A DNA stretch of 64,000 nt from NCBI GenBank assembly GCA_973895155.1, contig OZ316893.1:5828001-5892000 (forward strand), in the 5' to 3' direction. The notes beneath the pieces were generated by a model. That model made no database searches and was not told where the DNA came from. It was given only the letters and a program-made list of their open reading frames with translations. Positions within the stretch are counted from its first letter, which is position 1; each line of letters opens with the position of its first letter. Position numbers and translations under genes: made by a program. Below, piece after piece: positions 58,730 through 64,000 of the stretch. The DNA is from Marsupella aquatica (Eukaryota > Marchantiophyta).

Positions 58730-60127
58730 TTACATAAAACCCGCAGGGGTACGAGAAAAGGGTTTCTTTAATGATTTTCCCCGTAGGGTATTTTCAATCA
58801 AGTGGATGACCTCTTGGTCTCTTGTATCGCCTATTTGGACGTGTAGTCCATTTGCTCGTATATCTCTAAAACTGAGGAGATTACGAGTTGCGTTCGGGGC
58901 GAAAATGGCAGATTCTATGTGTATTTCGGTACCCTGTGGGAGTCTAATAGAAGCTGGGCCGAAGCCCTCTTCTATTTGGCTAGGACCATTGATAGTGGTC
59001 AGGGACTTACGTGAAGGTGTGATCTTATGGAAAAGGTGCCTATCCCGGAGGATAGTATGCGTGGTCGCACTATCGATAATACATGTGCTTGGACTATTTA
59101 AATCTGGTGTAGTGGAGCTACTTGCCACTAAGTGTGCCTCGGGTTGGACAGGTAGGTCTGAAAAGTCTTGGAATGGGTCACTAGACTCCATAAACGCCCC
59201 GTGGGTTTCACGGGGTGGTGGCCTAGAGGTTTGTCCATCCTGGATGGGCCGTTGGTATAAATCTCTAAGGTGTTGCAGGATTCTACAGTTTCTCGCTAGG
59301 TGGTTTGTCATGCCACATTCATGGCATTTCGGTCGTTCCCGTTGTTGTCGGGATTGTGACCAATCATTTCTATGGTTGTTGTTATATGTTCTACCACCGC
59401 TGCGTCCTCCGCGTCCACCACGTCCACCACGTCCTCCTCGTCCTCCTCGTCCTCCATGTCCTTCTTGTCCACCATGTCCTTCACGTCCTCTAAAGGTCCG
59501 CTGGGAGTTATATTGTGGACGTTGGTTATAGAAACTCCCCCTATTGTGGGTGTTTCTTTGGTTGCCATTTTTAGTGCGCTTAATGCCTTGCCTCGATGTG
59601 GAGGGTTCAGCATTTTCTATGTTATGGGTTTCATTCTGTTGTCCTGAGGGCAGTGTGCCCGCAGGTCGTTTTCTAGAGTTTACTAAAAGAAGTTCTTGGT
59701 TTCTTTCGGTGACTAGGAGGTGGGCTATGAGCTCGGAGTATTGCCCGAACTTCATGTTTCAATACTTTGTTGATAGCCACACATTTGATGAATGAAATGT
59801 CGACAGGGTCTTCTCTAGCAGATCCTTGTCTATGACCGGCTCGCCACATAGTGCGAGGGTTGATGTTATTCTAAAGAGTTCGCTATTGTAGGCTGAAATA
59901 GAGGTAAAGTCTTGGACTCGTAGGTTTAGCTAGTCTTGCCTGGCTTTAGGTAGTTCGACCAGTTTTTGGTGGTCGAATTGGGTTTGGAGCGCTGTCCATA
60001 GTTCCCGAGGGGTTGAAAGGTGCATGTATTGTCTCTGTAGGAATCTATGGATGTGGCGTCTCAGGAATACTAAGGCCTTCAATTCATTGGCTTTAGTTAA
60101 CGGGTCTGGTTGGGGTTCGCCAGCTAG
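58730..60127 (-). pseudogene. Copia-2 gag C-terminal half, RGG tract, zinc knuckle and protease
   Basis: The intact part, 58730-59755, has a low-complexity Gly/Arg tract (GGRGGRGGRGGRGG) and the knuckle CHECGMTNHLARNC (C-x2-C-x4-H-x4-C). It then has the protease motif CIIDSATTHTIL, the copia D-S-A form. Upstream codons to 60127 (ALVFLRRHIHRFLQ, LSTPRELWTALQTQF) are gag capsid sequence broken by stops. The RGG repeats are encoded by tandem cacgtcctc/cgtcctcct-like triplet repeats at about 59400-59490. Confidence 0.88.
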
Positions 60128-60769
60128 TATAGAACACGATTTCGGACTGAACGAGAACTATTTTCTCTAAACAAGAAGTGTATTTTCATTTTCCGCCGAA
60201 TCTCGCGAAATCGGCAGTTTTTTTCATCAAAAACACGTTTTTGGGAAAATAATGTAATTCGTATCGAAGTTCGGATTGAAACAGCAAATTTAATAATGAT
60301 CAAAACCAATGAAATTCATGCTAACAAACATTCAAATTATCAAGGAACAATTAGATCCAAAAAACTTTCTCCTCAACCTCATATTCACGCTCTCCGAAGA
60401 TATATGAAAGGTCTTATCTCTAAATCCATATCCATGTTTCAAGCCAAGTGCGATAACTGTATCGGACTCCGGATTTGAGCCATGAAAGCTCCGACCCAAT
60501 CTCAGTTTTCTCAGTTTTTGGATATTTACCAAGAATATTTTACATTACAGTCGATAAGAATTACTGCACGGTTTGTCAAACTTACCTTGCAGTTACCTCC
60601 GCAATTGACCAGTTACCTCCGCAAGTGACCATAGTCAACATGCCATTCTTTCAACAGCAATACGCAGTCCGATAAAATTATCGCGAAAACTACGGGCGAC
60701 AAAAATACTAGTCGACAATACTAAGATCCTTCGGTTTATCGGTTAAATTTCAAAATTCCTATCCATATG

Positions 60770-60965
60770 AAGAAAACTCTTTGCAATACCAACATCAGAT
60801 AAATTTATCGCTTCAATTTCAAAATTGCAACTTCCATATGAAGGAACCACTTTTGCAATACCAACATCAGATAAATTTATCGCTTCAATTTCAAATTGCA
60901 ACTTCCATATGAAAGAACCACTTTTGCAATACCAACATCAGATAAATTTATCGCTTCAATTTCAA
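60770..60965. repeat. 71-72 bp tandem repeat, three copies
   Basis: Each unit contains caataccaacatcagataaa, ttatcgcttcaatttcaaa and cttccatatgaa. The palindrome core falls at 60798, 60870 and 60941, so the period is 72 and 71 bp. Copies are nearly identical, which indicates recent tandem duplication inside the nested element. Confidence 0.88.
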
Positions 60966-61663
60966 AACTATATAATTTTGCCATGATGCATGTGTGAGAA
61001 TGAAATTGGAAATCCAAGAAATATACCCTTTTCTGCTATTTTGTCGTTTAGGGTGACAGCCAATCAAAAGTGGACATGTGGGCCAACCCCTCAACAGACA
61101 CTATAAAAGGGCCACCGCCGATAAGTTTTTGGTGTCATTATCGAGAGTAGAGTTTTGGGAGTTGTGTTCTTGGAGCAACATTCTGTCCGTTGAGCCTTTC
61201 GTTTTCCCTGATTGCGGGAGGAATGCAAAGCCCCATAGTCTTACAACAGAAGTGAGCCTGTTTGTGATACTTGTTGTCAAGACGACGACAACAATAGTTA
61301 CAAGAAAACTCCAAAGAATGTAAACACGCCGTTAACATCAACCTCGAATGAATTGGAACTCCTGCATCATTCATTCCGTAGAATTCAATGCGGAGAGGAT
61401 TCTGCCTATCTCCAGGATCAGTACCACCCATCCACAATGCTCCTATACCGATGGGGAGAAATTTGAGTTGCACGAGTCTCTTGTACAACCGGCGTGCACG
61501 TTTGACACAATTTTCAAGGAAGACAGCCATTTGTCACAATACCTGTTGTCCACGAAGTGCAATCGACCTTTCATTGTGCCTCCTAAACCCGGCAACACTG
61601 CGACATCAGAGATGAAGATGAGTCTCCAAACAAAACAAAGGAAAATGATTCTCACAGGAGGAT

Positions 61664-61998
61664 GCGATAAGTTTATCGCACTCCACATTCGAATTGAAAA
61701 TATGACTTCCTCAGACACCTAAGCCCTGAATTCAATCTTTCACAAAAATGATAACTCCGATAAATTTATCGGATTCTCAATTACTCCTCTTTCCATGAAA
61801 GGAATGAAGACTCCGATAAATTTATCGGAATGAAGGCAACACCTCTCTAAACACTGGATCAAATGATTGCAACAGAGGAATGCAGAATGCAATAAATTTA
61901 TCGCAGTCCGCTCGGATCTGGACATTTTACACTAAATGACTAGTTAGTCTTACATGGAGAACTTGAACAGGAATGGCTGTTCCGATAAATTTATCGGG
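61664..61998. repeat. Array of five GATAAATTTATC-type palindromes
   Basis: The sites are 61664-61679 (gcgataagtttatcgc), 61757-61772, 61813-61828 and 61983-61998 (each ccgataaatttatcgg), and 61889-61904 (gcaataaatttatcgc). Spacing is 56-94 bp and the sequence between sites is not conserved. This pattern looks like selected protein-binding sites and not a decayed tandem repeat. Confidence 0.85.
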
Positions 61999-62446
61999 TT
62001 TTCGGTAGAAAGAGTCGAATCGCTTGGGAGGAAGTTAAGACTCGATGGGAGTTTGGTATTCGCTCTCAGTCAGGAGATATTTGCTCTGGCGAAAGCAAAT
62101 GTTTTATGGGCAGCCTGCTCCTCTTTATATAGGAGACGCTCTAAACCATGGTTAATTTCCCCTTAACCATGGTTAAGTTTCCCCTTTACCTGGGTTAGTG
62201 CATGGTCGTTCCTGGATTACGTGGTTCGGACCAAGTTACTCGCAGTTCGGACTTTTTCACTGACGGAATGTAAAACCCGATGCACATATCGCTCCCTGCA
62301 TTCCCGCGGCGATGCAATGGAGGAAAGTGGCGTTTCGGAGAGTTTTTGCCAGTTTTATCGGTCATTGCATTGCCTTAGAAAAAAAATGGGATCGGGCTAA
62401 ACGAGAACTCCGACACACTTCTCGGTCGGTCCGAAATCGTGTTATA

Positions 62447-62598
62447 GGTTGGGCCATCCCTATGGCTGGGAGTAGGGTTAGCGAGGTTAGGTTTTCTTTG
62501 AGGTTCATGGACCATTCTAGGTAGTTGCCGCCATCGATTTCTAGGGCTGGAAAGGTTAGTTTTTTGAGGTTGGTCATCTTTAAGGTCCTGGCGTGCAA
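62447..62598 (-). pseudogene. Copia-2 gag N-terminus
   Basis: The frame reads MTNLKKLTFPALEIDG then NYLEWSMNLKENL, a typical copia gag start (ATG at 62577, or 62598 with seven more codons). It is interrupted after MAQP by the 2.3-kb insertion and continues at 60127. Confidence 0.85.
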
Positions 62599-64000
62599 CG
62601 GTGGTGTGCGTGTTTATATAATATATATATAGTCAAAAGACAATGCACATTTGCCGCATGCACTGGTGGAGAAAGGGTTGAGGAAAGCAATCTAAGTCAT
62701 TGGCAAGTAAAGCAAGAATGATTGGGTTTTTGCAGAATTTAGGTTTTGCACTTAGTAAATTGGTTTTCTTTGTAAATGTATAACTGCAGGGTTTCCTTTG
62801 TATTTGTTATTTCCTTTGTTAAACTGTGCAGTTATCTGGTTGCGCACTTAGGTTTGCAGTTATGGGTGATTATTTAGTCGTGCCCTGGTTAAGTGCACAT
62901 GGTGCTTTGTTAAGTTAATTTCTCATTGTTATGGTGTGCAATAATGGAGGGTTTAGCGGTTAAGTGCGGTTATGGAGCGTGCACTTAGCGGGTTTGGCTC
63001 GGTTCGACGTTCTCTCGATGTTTTGAGCTTTGAGGTTGCGCTATCTCCCTCATTTGCCGCTTCGCTCGACCTTCTGATCTCGTTTGCAGTCGTGGCCTTC
63101 CGTCTATGGTCCTTATGGTTGCTCTCTATTGCTCATTTCGCCCTCTCGCTGTTTTCGGTGTCTCGCTACTATCGGCCCTTCTTTCAAGTGCCCTTTTAAT
63201 TTTTGTTTCCCATGGAAGTTTAGAATTCGGACGCGCCTCGTGGTTTTGTGAAACACCTTAAATGCGACGCATCAGGCTGACCGATCTTCTCAAACGTTTC
63301 TCTCTCTCTTTCATTCACTGCTGTTCTCGAGGGTGTGGCCTCTCGCTGCCTTATCGATCTTTTGTATCCCTGTTCGGCAATCTATCTCCTCATATGAATA
63401 ACTCGCTCGCGCTCGATCTCTCGTCAAGAAGGCCTCAACTGAAATTGCATCAATTTCTGTTTCGGTCTCTCGCTGCTGGTGGTCCTTATCTTTCCATTTC
63501 AATTCTCCTCCCTCGTAAACTGTCGAATGATTTCTTAATGTTTTCTCTCCCCTCCTTCCTTTGATTTGTGCAGCGGAGGGATTCTGCTGTCCTTATCAAT
63601 GCTTCTCTGAAATGGTGCCGAAGTTTTTCTGCTTCAGCAATTGAACCTCCTCTGGGGCTGAGCTAGCGCGAGAGCAGAGAAGTTCACCTTCTGTTAGCAG
63701 TCATGCGTTCCAGGGCTCTCTATCTTCTCCTCTTGACTTCTCGATCCTCGTTTGTCTAATTTAATTCATTCTCACCTTGCTCCTTCGTAAGCTTTTTGTC
63801 CTCCGCCTATGGGCAACGATCCAGTTCTCACCTCGTTTCACCTCGTTTCTCGCCTTCTGGTTCTGCTTCTTCTAATTCACGTTATTATTGCTGGGGCGCT
63901 CTCGTTTTTCCTTCCTTCCTTCAGTAAGAAAAACTATCGCGGGTCTTATCTGCGCTGCGCTCCTAGTCCGATTTTGCCTCGACCTTCAACCTTCAATCGA
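62599..64000. other. Region right of copia-2; no LTR or gene recognised
   Basis: An AT run lies at 62615-62630. From about 63000 the plus strand becomes strongly pyrimidine-rich, with recurrent tctcgctg and cctcgttt words. The expected 5' LTR and PBS of copia-2 are not seen. Short frames (for example 63262-63564) match nothing recognised. Confidence 0.4.

Larger units (their letters stand above)
60132..62442. mobile_element. 2.3-kb TIR element with GATAAATTTATC palindrome array, nested in copia-2 gag
   Basis: The ends gaacacgatttcggactga (60132) and the complement of aacacgatttcggaccga (to 62442) are inverted repeats. Inverted similarity continues for about 28 bp. TATA lies on both sides (60128-60131, 62443-62446) and the gag frame rejoins when the insert and one TATA are removed. 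No transposase is recognised; a 124-codon frame at 61348-61722 is of unknown nature. The interior has about nine copies of a 12-16 bp palindrome (core gataaatttatc) and a 71-72 bp triple repeat. TATA or TA duplication is compatible with Tc1/mariner-like insertion, but the family is not assigned. Confidence 0.8.
51941..62598 (-). mobile_element. Second copia element (internal region), split by two TIR elements
   Basis: Read on the minus strand, the order is gag N-terminus (62447-62598), a 2.3-kb insertion, rest of gag with zinc knuckle and protease (58730-60127), integrase (58131-58688), linker and start of RT (57110-57974), a 3.3-kb insertion, the rest of RT and RNase H (52250-53761), then PPT and the candidate LTR. 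Both insertions have duplications and rejoin the frame cleanly. The element is unrelated in detail to the first copia. Numerous stops make it inactive. No PBS or 5' LTR is found to the right of 62598. Confidence 0.85.

Noticed and set aside
59305-59647. Val/His- and Ser-rich plus-strand ORFs
   Set aside because: They are antisense translations of the RGG-coding triplet repeat in copia-2 gag.
60132-62442. Helitron or LTR retrotransposon as the 2.3-kb insert
   Set aside because: The ends are true inverted repeats with TATA flanks. There is no TG...CA, no PBS and no CTRR hairpin.
63262-63564. 100-codon plus-strand ORF near the right edge
   Set aside because: It lies in a pyrimidine-rich tract that yields Ser/Leu/Phe-rich open frames by composition. 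No domain is seen.

Overview
This window is nuclear DNA of a land plant. It carries a plant-type initiator tRNA-Met gene, interrupted genes with GT-AG introns, a protein that looks plastid-targeted, an F-box/kelch gene, and Ty1/copia elements, one of which has the classic plant primer-binding site for initiator tRNA-Met. The species cannot be fixed from the sequence. A seed-free plant is possible, but this is only an impression.

Positions 1-30 kb form a gene-bearing half with long non-coding spacers. It contains the last two exons of a flavin amine oxidase (1-1136), a 42-bp tandem array, short pentanucleotide arrays, the initiator tRNA-Met gene (3829-3900), a purine-rich minisatellite with a MITE inside it (4741-5950), a three-exon DnaJ-type zinc-finger gene (7072-8562), a single-exon F-box/kelch gene on the minus strand with an upstream ORF in its probable leader (11358-12837), a hypothetical PADRE/DUF4228-like gene (17574-18224), and a 527-residue orphan ORF on the minus strand (23073-24656).

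Positions 31-62.6 kb are dominated by transposable elements. A 5'-truncated LINE has a 13-bp target duplication and a damaged reverse transcriptase. An AT-rich duplicated segment follows at 37.9-39.1 kb. A complete copia element lies at 41375-48226 (324-bp LTRs, GAGAG target duplication, PBS and PPT). Two separate non-autonomous TIR elements have inserted into its pol region, each with its own target duplication. A second copia element, also on the minus strand, runs from about 50.0 kb to 62.6 kb. A 3.3-kb TIR element (TTGTT duplication) splits its reverse transcriptase, and a 2.3-kb TIR element with an array of GATAAATTTATC palindromes splits its gag. Its candidate 1.9-kb 3' LTR holds an ORF on the opposite strand that resembles the C-terminal DNA-binding domain of the replication protein A large subunit. 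No matching 5' LTR is found before the window ends.

The most interesting signals are the palindrome-array element at 60132-62442, the RPA-like ORF inside a candidate LTR, the nested insertions whose empty sites can be read exactly, and the presence of both the initiator tRNA gene and the retroelement PBS that pairs with its 3' end. The host genes show no operon-like or pathway relationship to one another.
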